From: Wolbachia sp.
GTDB taxonomy: Bacteria; Pseudomonadota; Alphaproteobacteria; Rickettsiales; Anaplasmataceae
Direction: 5' to 3'
Assembly: GCA_022836975.1 (NCBI GenBank)
Contig: JAIXMJ010000043.1
Span: forward strand, 1,581-7,229
Length of the DNA: 5,649 nucleotides
Numbering within the stretch: position 1 is the stretch's first letter; each line of letters starts with the position of its first letter. Below, piece after piece: positions 1 through 5,576 of this stretch. The position numbers and the translations under genes are program-made. The notes under the pieces were generated by a model. The model was not told where the DNA came from, did no database searches, and was given only the letters and a program-made list of their open reading frames with translations.

Positions 1-75
1 TATGCTAAAAATGCACGATCGTATATGGCTGCCCTTTCACTTAAAGCTTTGTTAATGTGGGCCAAGATCTCATGA
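1..75 (+). CDS. Possible 3' end of an unidentified gene (cut by window edge)
   Basis: Reading from base 1, the plus strand stays open for 24 codons and ends at a TGA at 73-75; the C-terminus reads ...KALLMWAKIS. This stretch looks richer in G+C than the spacer that follows, which is mild support for coding. The alternative plus frames stop at base 6 and near base 55. The visible residues (many Ala, Leu, Met and a Trp) could be an amphipathic or membrane helix, but no family motif is present and I do not recognise the protein. If real, it converges on rnc with a spacer of about 100 bp. A 24-codon open stretch can easily occur by chance, so this is a weak call. Confidence 0.3.
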   Translation, partial: YAKNARSYMAALSLKALLMWAKIS

Positions 76-174
76 CGACACACCCTAAGAGAGAAGTAAA
101 TTTTTTGTGAAATGTTGAAACTTGGTATGATGACGTTTTGCTACATTTTCAAAAAATTTTCTTGTTCCAAGTAT

Positions 175-882
175 TTATGCAGGATCATTTTTTATCTGGC
201 TATTAATTTTCTCTAACATTGATTCTGCAGCTTTTCTTTCAGCAATTTTTTTACTGTGAGCTTGAGCAATAACTGTACCATAATTTTCTATACATACTGA
301 TATGGTAAATTCTGGTTTATGTGCAGGTCCTGATCTTTCTACAATGGAATACTCTGGTAGAGGCAATTTATTTTTTTGAGTCCATTCTTGTAATGAGGTC
401 TTAGGATCTTGGGGAGGACACAGTTTTGTTTTTGCGAGTTTTTTCCAATGTTGAATGATGAACCTCTCAACATTTTCAAATCCTCCATCAATAAACATTG
501 CGCCTATCAATGCTTCAAGTGTATTTTCTAAATTTTTTAAATTGGATCTACCTCCATTATGACGTTCGCTATTGTTCATGATAATGAACTTACTTAATTG
601 AATTTCTCTCGCAATGCTAGCTATAGTGCTACCACAAACCAGATCAGTTTTTCTTTTTGCTAGTCCCCCTTCTTGCTCATCAGGAAATAATAGGAATAAC
701 ATGTGAGATATTACCATGTTTAATACGCTATCTCCCAAAAATTCCAGTCTTTCATAGCTTGTAATTTGATTGTTACTGTTTCTTTTGTTGACACTTGGAT
801 GGGTTAATGCTTCTTCTAATAGAACATTATTTTTAAATTTGTAGTTAATAATTTCATCTATCTTCTTATTTAAATCATGCAT
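175..882 (-). CDS. rnc: Ribonuclease III
   Basis: Double-strand-specific endoribonuclease of the cytoplasm, which in bacteria processes rRNA precursors and some mRNAs. From the ATG at 882 it is 235 aa, near the usual family length of about 225. The catalytic domain carries the signature ERLEFLGDSVL (residues 44-54; E44, E47 and D51 match metal and catalytic positions E38, E41 and D45 of the E. coli enzyme). The second motif, LENTLEALIGA (118-128), keeps the catalytic Glu (E123) but has Asn120 where E. coli has Asp114. A C-terminal double-stranded-RNA-binding domain follows (about 159-228), from DPKTSLQEW to SKKIAERKAAESML. An in-frame ATG at 912 would add ten residues (MICLKHYYFY) with no family counterpart and lies at a probable -10 box, so 882 is preferred although no Shine-Dalgarno is visible. 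The gene stands alone here: era, its frequent partner, is absent, and it diverges from pdhC. Confidence 0.95.
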   Translation of the reverse strand: MHDLNKKIDEIINYKFKNNVLLEEALTHPSVNKRNSNNQITSYERLEFLGDSVLNMVISHMLFLLFPDEQEGGLAKRKTDLVCGSTIASIAREIQLSKFIIMNNSERHNGGRSNLKNLENTLEALIGAMFIDGGFENVERFIIQHWKKLAKTKLCPPQDPKTSLQEWTQKNKLPLPEYSIVERSGPAHKPEFTISVCIENYGTVIAQAHSKKIAERKAAESMLEKINSQIKNDPA

Positions 883-912
883 ATAAAAATAATAATGCTT
901 TAAACATATCAT

Positions 913-941
913 ACTATAGGAAAACTGGTTTTTTAAGTTAA
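913..941 (-). promoter_or_regulatory. Putative sigma-70 type promoter for rnc
   Basis: On the minus strand, TTAACT (936-941, 4/6 match to the -35 consensus) is followed after 17 bp by TATAGT (913-918, 5/6 match to the -10). Transcription would begin near 906, giving a leader of about 25 bases before the ATG at 882. An overlapping TATGAT at 908-913 is an alternative -10 with a poor -35. AT-rich DNA yields such matches by chance, so this is only a candidate. Confidence 0.4.
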
Positions 942-955
942 TTTTGTGGATAAGA

Positions 956-984
956 TTGACAGAAAGTGAAGAGTAAATTAAAAG
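956..984 (+). promoter_or_regulatory. Putative sigma-70 type promoter for pdhC
   Basis: A perfect -35 hexamer TTGACA lies at 956-961. With a 17-bp spacer the -10 would be TAAAAG (979-984, 4/6 match); with a 16-bp spacer it would be TTAAAA (978-983). Both sit 25-30 bases upstream of the pdhC ATG at 1008, a fitting distance. The -35 is strong and the -10 weak. Confidence 0.45.
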
Positions 985-1007
985 TAAAGTAAATCAAGCG
1001 ATAATTT

Positions 1008-2195
1008 ATGCCGATAAAAATATTAATGCCTGCTCTTTCTCCTACGATGAATAAGACTGGTGGAAAGATTGTGAAATGGCATAAGAAAGAGTTAGATAGG
1101 GTTGAAGTAGGAGATGTTATTGCTGAAATAGAGACTGATAAAGCCATAATGGAATTTGAATCTGTTGATGAAGGAGTAATGGCAAAGATTTTTGTACCAG
1201 AAGGTACTAGCGGTGTTGCTGTTAACCAATTAATAGCTTTAATGATAGAAGAAGGAGAAGAATATCTTAATGATCTTCAAATGGAAGAAAGTGTAGTAGG
1301 AGAGGATAATGAAATAGTCAAAGAAATAGTTGCAGAAAAGAGTAGTACTGAAAGTAGGGTAGATGAGAAGGCAAAAAGAATAAAAATAAGCCCTGTAGCT
1401 AGACAGTTAGCATATAGAAGTGATATTGATATAACCAAACTAAAGGGTACTGGCCCATATGGTCGTATAATAAAAGCCGATGTGCTTGATAAAATTAAGC
1501 TAAAGGACATAAATTCTGAGGACGTTATTGAAGTGAGTAATATACGTCAGGTGATAGCACAACGTTTAGTAGAATCTAAACAAACCATCCCACATTTTTA
1601 CCTAATGGTAGATTGTAAAGTTGACAAATTAATCGCTCTAAAAAATGAGATTAATTCTAGTGATGAAAAGAATAAAATCACACTCAATGATTTAGTGATC
1701 AAAGCTACTGCTATGAGTATGAAAAAATTTCCTGAGATAAATTCTTCATGGGTTGATAACAAGATATTGAAGTATCGAAGTATAGATATTGCAGTAGCTG
1801 TGGCTCTAGATGATGGGCTTATTACCCCTATTGTCAAGAATGCGGATAATAAAAATATCCTATCTATTTCACATGAGGTAAAGGATCTAGTGAGTAAAGC
1901 AAGATCTGGTAAACTGAAGCCAGAAGAGTTTCAAGGTGGTGGCTTTACAGTGTCTAATCTGGGAATGTTTGGTATCAAAGCTTTTAGTGCTATAATTAAC
2001 CCACCGCAGTCTTGTATAATGGCTGTTGGAGCATCTGAGAAGCGTCCTGTTGTTGTTAATGAAAAAGTTGAAATTGCAGAGATCATGTCAATTACGCTTT
2101 CGGTTGATCATAGAACTGTTGATGGTGCACTAGGAGCAAAATTTTTAAATATTTTTAAATTCTATATAGAAAATCCGTTATCTATTCTTATCTAA
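1008..2195 (+). CDS. pdhC: Pyruvate dehydrogenase E2, dihydrolipoamide acetyltransferase
   Basis: Core subunit of the cytoplasmic pyruvate dehydrogenase complex; it moves the acetyl group from lipoamide to CoA, linking pyruvate to the TCA cycle. The 395-aa protein has one N-terminal lipoyl domain (about 2-80) beginning MPIKILMPALSPTM, with the lipoylated lysine at K45 in ETDKAIMEF. An acidic, charged linker (about 84-124) leads to a peripheral-subunit-binding domain (about 126-162: ISPVARQLA...GTGPYGRIIKADV) that holds E1/E3. The C-terminal acyltransferase domain (about 175-395) ends with the active-site motif DHRTVDG, with H368 and D372. It resembles mitochondrial and alphaproteobacterial E2 with a single lipoyl domain, and 2-oxoglutarate dehydrogenase E2 is less likely given the LMPALSPTM start. 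The start fits the family exactly, though no clear Shine-Dalgarno precedes it. The E1 genes are not adjacent. The symbol aceF is an equivalent name. Confidence 0.95.
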   Translation: MPIKILMPALSPTMNKTGGKIVKWHKKELDRVEVGDVIAEIETDKAIMEFESVDEGVMAKIFVPEGTSGVAVNQLIALMIEEGEEYLNDLQMEESVVGEDNEIVKEIVAEKSSTESRVDEKAKRIKISPVARQLAYRSDIDITKLKGTGPYGRIIKADVLDKIKLKDINSEDVIEVSNIRQVIAQRLVESKQTIPHFYLMVDCKVDKLIALKNEINSSDEKNKITLNDLVIKATAMSMKKFPEINSSWVDNKILKYRSIDIAVAVALDDGLITPIVKNADNKNILSISHEVKDLVSKARSGKLKPEEFQGGGFTVSNLGMFGIKAFSAIINPPQSCIMAVGASEKRPVVVNEKVEIAEIMSITLSVDHRTVDGALGAKFLNIFKFYIENPLSILI

Positions 2196-2244
2196 GAAGC
2201 TTTTAGGTATTTAAACCTTTGTATTTTATTAAGCCTGAGTATAT

Positions 2245-2250
2245 TATAAT
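2245..2250 (+). promoter_or_regulatory. Putative -10 box for the isc operon
   Basis: A perfect TATAAT lies in the 80-bp gap between pdhC and iscU, about 26 bases before the iscU ATG; a second TATAAA overlaps just downstream at 2252-2257. No good -35 is seen at 16-18 bp: TATTTT is at 17 bp, and TTGTAT (2219-2224) is 20 bp away. I saw no clear IscR-type site. The gap has no convincing terminator after pdhC, so read-through from pdhC is also possible. Confidence 0.4.
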
Positions 2251-2267
2251 ATATAAAGTTAGTTGTT

Positions 2268-2270
2268 AGG
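2268..2270 (+). promoter_or_regulatory. Ribosome binding site of iscU
   Basis: A short AGG within GTTAGGTAG sits 5 bases before the ATG at 2276. It is weak but one of the few Shine-Dalgarno-like sequences in this window, and it supports that start. Confidence 0.4.
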
Positions 2271-2275
2271 TAGAT

Positions 2276-2686
2276 ATGAGCTATAATAAGAAAATTTTAG
2301 ATCATTATGAAAATCCAAGAAATGTTGGTTCTTTGGATAAGCATGATCCAAGAGTTGGCACTGGGCTGGTAGGTGCACCTTCTTGTGGTGATGTAATGAA
2401 ATTACAGATAAAAGTGAATGAATATGGTATAATTGAGGATGCTAAGTTCAAGACTTTTGGCTGTGGCTCTGCCATTGCTTCAAGCTCTCTGTTAACTGAA
2501 ATAATAAAAGGGAAAAGTATTGAGTGCGCTTCACAGATAAAAAATACTCAAATAGTACAGGAATTATCTTTACCTCCAGTAAAAATACATTGTTCGGTAC
2601 TTGCTGAAGATGCAGTGAGAGCAGCTATTAATGATTATAATAATAAACAAAGTAGAAGCAAAATAAACAATGATGGGAGTTGCTAA
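2276..2686 (+). CDS. iscU: Iron-sulfur cluster scaffold protein IscU
   Basis: Scaffold on which a new [2Fe-2S] cluster is built from iron and from sulfur supplied by the cysteine desulfurase IscS, before delivery to target proteins. The 136-aa product matches the single-domain IscU family. The three cluster-ligand cysteines are present: C37 in GAPSCGD (with D39), C63 in FGCGSAIASSS and C106 in KIHCSVLAEDA, with H105 beside it. The chaperone-recognition motif LPPVK (99-103) is intact, fitting the hscB and hscA genes downstream. The start MSYNKKILDHYENPRNVGSLD is canonical. The tail after about residue 122 (NNKQSRSKINNDGSC) is a short, polar, low-complexity extension whose codons overlap the start of iscA by 17 bases. 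iscS does not precede it here, so the desulfurase must be encoded elsewhere. Confidence 0.96.
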   Translation: MSYNKKILDHYENPRNVGSLDKHDPRVGTGLVGAPSCGDVMKLQIKVNEYGIIEDAKFKTFGCGSAIASSSLLTEIIKGKSIECASQIKNTQIVQELSLPPVKIHCSVLAEDAVRAAINDYNNKQSRSKINNDGSC

Positions 2687-3044
2687 GCAAACGAAGGAGC
2701 CTATTGTTATTACAGAAAAGGCTAAAGATCGGATTAGATATTTGTTAAATAAAAAAAATGCTTCAGAGAAGGTGGTAGGATTAAGGGTACTTATCAAGCA
2801 AAAGGGTTGTTCTGGATTTAAGTATAGTATTGAGTATGCATATGATATTCGTTTTCTCGAGTCTGTAATCAGCATTATGTATGATGATGGTCTAGAGTAT
2901 AAGGTACTGGTAGATCCAAAGTCTGTTATGTTTCTGCTTGGTACAGAAATGGATTATGTAGAAGAAAAATTTTCTGCTGGTTTTGTTTTTAATAACCCTA
3001 ATGAAAAAGGTAGGTGTGGATGCGGGGAAAGTTTTTATGCATAA
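2670..3044 (+). CDS. iscA: A-type iron-sulfur cluster carrier IscA
   Basis: Carrier thought to receive iron-sulfur clusters or iron and pass them to apo-proteins, particularly for [4Fe-4S] maturation. In the 124-aa product the three conserved cysteines are visible: C47 in KQKGCSGFKYS, and C116 and C118 in the C-terminal CGCGESF motif. VDPKSVMFLLGTEMDYVEE and FNNPN are also typical of the family. Position in the isc cluster favours IscA over the paralogues ErpA and SufA, though sequence alone separates these poorly. Two ATGs stand in tandem (2670 and 2673); both lie inside the end of iscU, so translation may be coupled to it. No clear Shine-Dalgarno precedes them. The N-terminus is about ten residues longer than E. 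coli IscA. Confidence 0.9.
   Translation: MMGVAKQTKEPIVITEKAKDRIRYLLNKKNASEKVVGLRVLIKQKGCSGFKYSIEYAYDIRFLESVISIMYDDGLEYKVLVDPKSVMFLLGTEMDYVEEKFSAGFVFNNPNEKGRCGCGESFYA
3024..3028 (+). promoter_or_regulatory. Ribosome binding site of hscB
   Basis: GGGGA, inside the iscA coding sequence, lies 8 bases before the ATG at 3037. This spacing, plus homology of the protein start, favours 3037 over the in-frame upstream ATG at 2983. Confidence 0.45.
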
Positions 3045-3495
3045 TAACTATTTTGCATTATTTAAAATTGAGCCATCTTTTCATATTGATTTGCATGAAC
3101 TGGAGAGAAGGTATATTGAGTTGAGTAGAAAATTTCACCCTGATCTGAATAATGGGGAGATTTACAGAATAGTAGATATAAATAAAGCTTATAAAATTTT
3201 ACAATCTCCACTGACACGTGCAGAATATTTGCTAGATCTTTTCAATATTGAGGCTGATGTAGATTTTGATGTATTAGATGAATCTATGGAAATAAGGGAA
3301 TATATATTAGATTGTGGCGATTTTCAATCTGCGGCAAAAATGGTTAATCAGAAGATCAGTGAATGTATGCAAAATTTAGAGACTGCCTTTGCCACTAGTA
3401 ACCTAAATTATGCTTCTACACAAGTGGTTAGGTTGAAATATTTATATAAATCATCTGATGAAATCAAAAAGAATGTATCCAATCCAAGTCTCTGA
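3037..3495 (+). CDS. hscB: Fe-S assembly co-chaperone HscB (J-protein)
   Basis: J-domain co-chaperone that binds cluster-loaded IscU, brings it to HscA and stimulates the HscA ATPase. From the ATG at 3037 it is 152 aa (E. coli: 171). The N-terminal J domain starts with NNYFALF and contains the essential HPD triad (residues 34-36 in RKFHPDLN), followed by NKAYKILQSPLTRAEYLL, a typical HscB stretch. The C-terminal three-helix domain that binds IscU covers about residues 78-145 and ends with VVRLKYLYKSSDEI. An upstream in-frame ATG (2983) would add 18 residues read from iscA codons in another frame; nothing in the family matches them. The gene overlaps iscA by 8 bases and hscA by 23. Confidence 0.93.
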   Translation: MHNNYFALFKIEPSFHIDLHELERRYIELSRKFHPDLNNGEIYRIVDINKAYKILQSPLTRAEYLLDLFNIEADVDFDVLDESMEIREYILDCGDFQSAAKMVNQKISECMQNLETAFATSNLNYASTQVVRLKYLYKSSDEIKKNVSNPSL

Positions 3496-5188
3496 GCCAG
3501 ATTTACTTAATCAAGATGAAATTGTTTTTGGCATAGACCTCGGGACAACTAATTCCTTAATCGCTATGGTTGATAAGGATGGTAATGTTGAAATAATTAG
3601 AGATGAAAAAGGCAGAGAGATTTTACCATCTATTCTATTATATGAGAATAATAAAATAAAAATTGGTCATGAAGTTGATATGTATTCTTCACGAGCAATT
3701 TATTCGATAAAGCGTTTAATGGGGAAGAGTATTGATGATCTTGATGAAAATGCTCTATCTTTTGAGATAGATCATGAAAGTGAAAAAGTTATTAGAGTAA
3801 AATGTACGGATGAAAAATATTTAACGCCTGTTGAAATCTCTGCAGAGATACTTAGAGCATTGTGTGAAAGGGTAAAAAAATCAACAGGATTAACTGTAAA
3901 AAAAGCTGTCATTACAGTACCGGCATACTTTGATGATTCAGCTAGAAATGCCACTAAGTATGCTGCACAACTTGCAGGGATTAAAGTACTTCGTTTAATT
4001 AATGAACCAACAGCAGCAGCATTAGCATATTCCATTGAAAAAAACAATAGTAGTGGGATATATGCAGTTTATGACCTGGGTGGAGGTACGTTTGATATTT
4101 CCATATTAAAATTACATAAGGGAGTGTTTCAGGTGCTTGCAGTAGGTGGCGACACTAAACTTGGTGGGGATAATTTCGACCGTTTACTTGGCTCTATGAT
4201 AATCAATAAATTAACAGAAAAAGTAGAGTATATACCGTTAATTGCATTGCGTTCAGTGAAGGAATATCTCAGCACTAATACTACTGCTACTTTTGATTTT
4301 AATGTTCAAGATAGACGTTTCCAGTGTGAAATCACTAGAACAGAATTTGAACGATCAATTGTTCCTTTGGTGGATAGAACAATTGATATAGTGATTAGCA
4401 CTATGAAAGATATAAACCTTAGCTTCGACAATATTGATGGAGTAATTTTAGTGGGTGGTGCAACTAAAGTACCTTTGATTAAGAATTCATTGATTAAATT
4501 TTTTGGTAATAAAGTATTAGATGATATTGATCCATATAAAACCGTTGCAGTTGGGGCAGCGCTGCAAGCTTATTATCTGACCTCTAGTACTCAGGAAAAA
4601 AATATTACATTAGATGTTTTGCCTTTATCTCTTGGAATAGAGACTATGGGTGAGATAGTTGAAAAGATTATACAACGTAATACTCCATTACCAGTTTCGG
4701 AAGTGAAAGAATTTACAACTTACGTTGATGGGCAAACCACAATTAAAATTCATGTCTGTCAAGGAGAACGTGAGATGATATGGGATAATAAGTCTTTAGC
4801 ACAATTTGAGTTTAAGAACATACCTCCATTGCCGGCAGGATCTGCAAGGGTAGCAATAGAATTTACAGTAAATGTTGATGGAATACTTACTGTTGCTGCA
4901 CGAGAAAAAACTACAGGCATTGAACAAACAATTACAGTGGATTCAAGCCTTGGTTTAAGTAAGACTGATATTGAAAATATGGTTAATCATTCAATAGAAA
5001 ACTTTGATCGGGATCTGAGATCACGTTCGCTTGCTGAGGCAAAACTGGTTGTTGAAAAATTAATTGATTTACTTGGATCAAGCAATACAAAGCTGACTGA
5101 AAAAGCAAAAGTCATTTTACAGAGTGAAAATTTAGATAACATAAATAGTATTATAACGAAACTAGAGCAAGAATTAGCAAATAAATAA
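3473..5188 (+). CDS. hscA: Fe-S assembly Hsp70 chaperone HscA
   Basis: Specialised Hsp70 that, with HscB, uses ATP to act on IscU through LPPVK and promote cluster transfer. From the ATG at 3473 it is 571 aa and starts MYPIQVSEP, which lines up with MALLQISEP of E. coli HscA; the in-frame ATG at 3458 adds only MKSKR. The nucleotide-binding domain (about 17-375) shows the phosphate loop GIDLGTTNS (20-28), ITVPAYFDD (147-155), NEPTAAALAY, YDLGGGTFDIS (200-210) and LVGGATKVP. The interdomain linker LDVLPLSLGIETMG follows at about 380-393. A beta substrate-binding domain (to about 492) contains QRNTPLPV and QGERE. The helical lid (about 496-571) is short: compared with E. coli HscA (616 aa), roughly the last 30 residues, including the FAARRM-like segment, are missing. 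The ISEP-like start and operon context distinguish it from DnaK. Confidence 0.95.
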   Translation: MYPIQVSEPDLLNQDEIVFGIDLGTTNSLIAMVDKDGNVEIIRDEKGREILPSILLYENNKIKIGHEVDMYSSRAIYSIKRLMGKSIDDLDENALSFEIDHESEKVIRVKCTDEKYLTPVEISAEILRALCERVKKSTGLTVKKAVITVPAYFDDSARNATKYAAQLAGIKVLRLINEPTAAALAYSIEKNNSSGIYAVYDLGGGTFDISILKLHKGVFQVLAVGGDTKLGGDNFDRLLGSMIINKLTEKVEYIPLIALRSVKEYLSTNTTATFDFNVQDRRFQCEITRTEFERSIVPLVDRTIDIVISTMKDINLSFDNIDGVILVGGATKVPLIKNSLIKFFGNKVLDDIDPYKTVAVGAALQAYYLTSSTQEKNITLDVLPLSLGIETMGEIVEKIIQRNTPLPVSEVKEFTTYVDGQTTIKIHVCQGEREMIWDNKSLAQFEFKNIPPLPAGSARVAIEFTVNVDGILTVAAREKTTGIEQTITVDSSLGLSKTDIENMVNHSIENFDRDLRSRSLAEAKLVVEKLIDLLGSSNTKLTEKAKVILQSENLDNINSIITKLEQELANK

Positions 5189-5208
5189 CCATTTTGCTGT
5201 TTTATAAA

Positions 5209-5415
5209 ATGAATAAGTTAGGTCTTGTTGTGTTGCGTATATTATTTGTCTTCTTAGTTTGTGCTTGTGTAAATATTTATGCAAATGAAAGTTTAGAAAT
5301 TAAAGAAATTTTTAATGATGTAAGTAAGTATATACAACCAATTAAAAAGTTTGATATTCTTGACACTAGTGTCAACTGGCTAGTCTTCCAGTTGACACTA
5401 GTGTCAACTAGTTAG
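5209..5415 (+). CDS. Putative small secreted protein whose 3' end lies in a repeat array
   Basis: I do not recognise this protein. The ATG at 5209 lies 20 bases after hscA and gives 68 aa; a TTG at 5194 would add five residues and is less likely. Residues 1-25 look like a Sec signal peptide: a basic start (MNK), a hydrophobic core (VVLRILFVFLVCAC) and a possible signal peptidase site after NIYA. The Cys in VCAC might suggest a lipoprotein, but the lipobox is poor. Residues 26-50 (ESLEIKEIF...PIKKFDI) are a charged, unique segment. From codon 51, at 5359, the protein runs into the repeat array at 5360, so the last 18 residues (LDTSVNWLV...) are read from repeat DNA until a TAG. The gene may therefore be a truncated remnant whose original 3' end was replaced, a genuine short protein, or a chance ORF. 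Confidence 0.45.
   Translation: MNKLGLVVLRILFVFLVCACVNIYANESLEIKEIFNDVSKYIQPIKKFDILDTSVNWLVFQLTLVSTS
5360..5407. repeat. Perfect inverted repeat: 20-bp arms, 8-base loop
   Basis: The arm at 5360-5379 (TTGACACTAGTGTCAACTGG) is the exact reverse complement of 5388-5407, around the loop CTAGTCTT. As RNA this would be a very stable stem-loop about 170 bases after the hscA stop. It has no following U-tract, so it is not a standard intrinsic terminator, but it could stall polymerase or protect the 3' end of the isc mRNA. It also covers the last 16 codons and so of the small secreted ORF. The matching positions of the next unit (5486-5505 and 5514-5533) have five mismatches. Confidence 0.85.
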
Positions 5416-5538
5416 TCTTCCAGTTGACTCTAGTGTCAACCGGAAGACTAACAGTTGACACTAGTATAAAATGAAGAAAATGAATTTGTCACTAGAGTCA
5501 AATGGCTAGTCTTCCAGTTCTCACTAGTGTCAACTAGT

Positions 5539-5576
5539 TAGTCTTCCAGTTGACACTAGTGTCAACTGGAAGACTA
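5539..5576. repeat. Perfect 38-bp palindrome in unit 2
   Basis: Both 19-base halves are exact reverse complements, centred on ACTAGT between 5557 and 5558; the arms run from TAGTCTTCC to GGAAGACTA. It spans the junction of modules 2 and 3. The same place in unit 1 (5413-5450) pairs at 17 of 19 positions. It could form a cruciform or bind a symmetric protein; no function can be assigned. Confidence 0.9.

Noticed and set aside
120..172. Terminator between the left-edge frame and rnc
   Set aside because: ACTTGG (120-125) and CCAAGT (167-172) pair over only 6 bp around a 41-base loop; no stable hairpin with a U-tract.
883..912. Upstream ATG at 912 as the rnc start
   Set aside because: The extra ten residues have no family match and the codon sits at the probable -10 box.
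1277..1837. Minus-strand open frames inside pdhC, and likewise at 2570-2875 and 3772-4047
   Set aside because: They lie opposite well-conserved genes and show no domain or motif; they are antisense shadows.
2206..2219. Terminator after pdhC
   Set aside because: AGGT/ACCT gives only a 4-bp stem and no proper U-run follows it.
2983..3036. Upstream ATG at 2983 as the hscB start
   Set aside because: It would add 18 residues read from iscA codons out of frame; homology and GGGGA spacing favour 3037.
5455..5470. TTGACA and TATAAA within module 4 as a promoter
   Set aside because: Only 4 bp separate the two hexamers; with 16-18 bp spacing from the TTGACA there is no acceptable -10.
5471..5509. 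Repeated 12-codon frame MKKMNLSLESNG as a real gene
   Set aside because: It is too short, has no ribosome binding site and lies wholly in repeat DNA; kept only as an observation.
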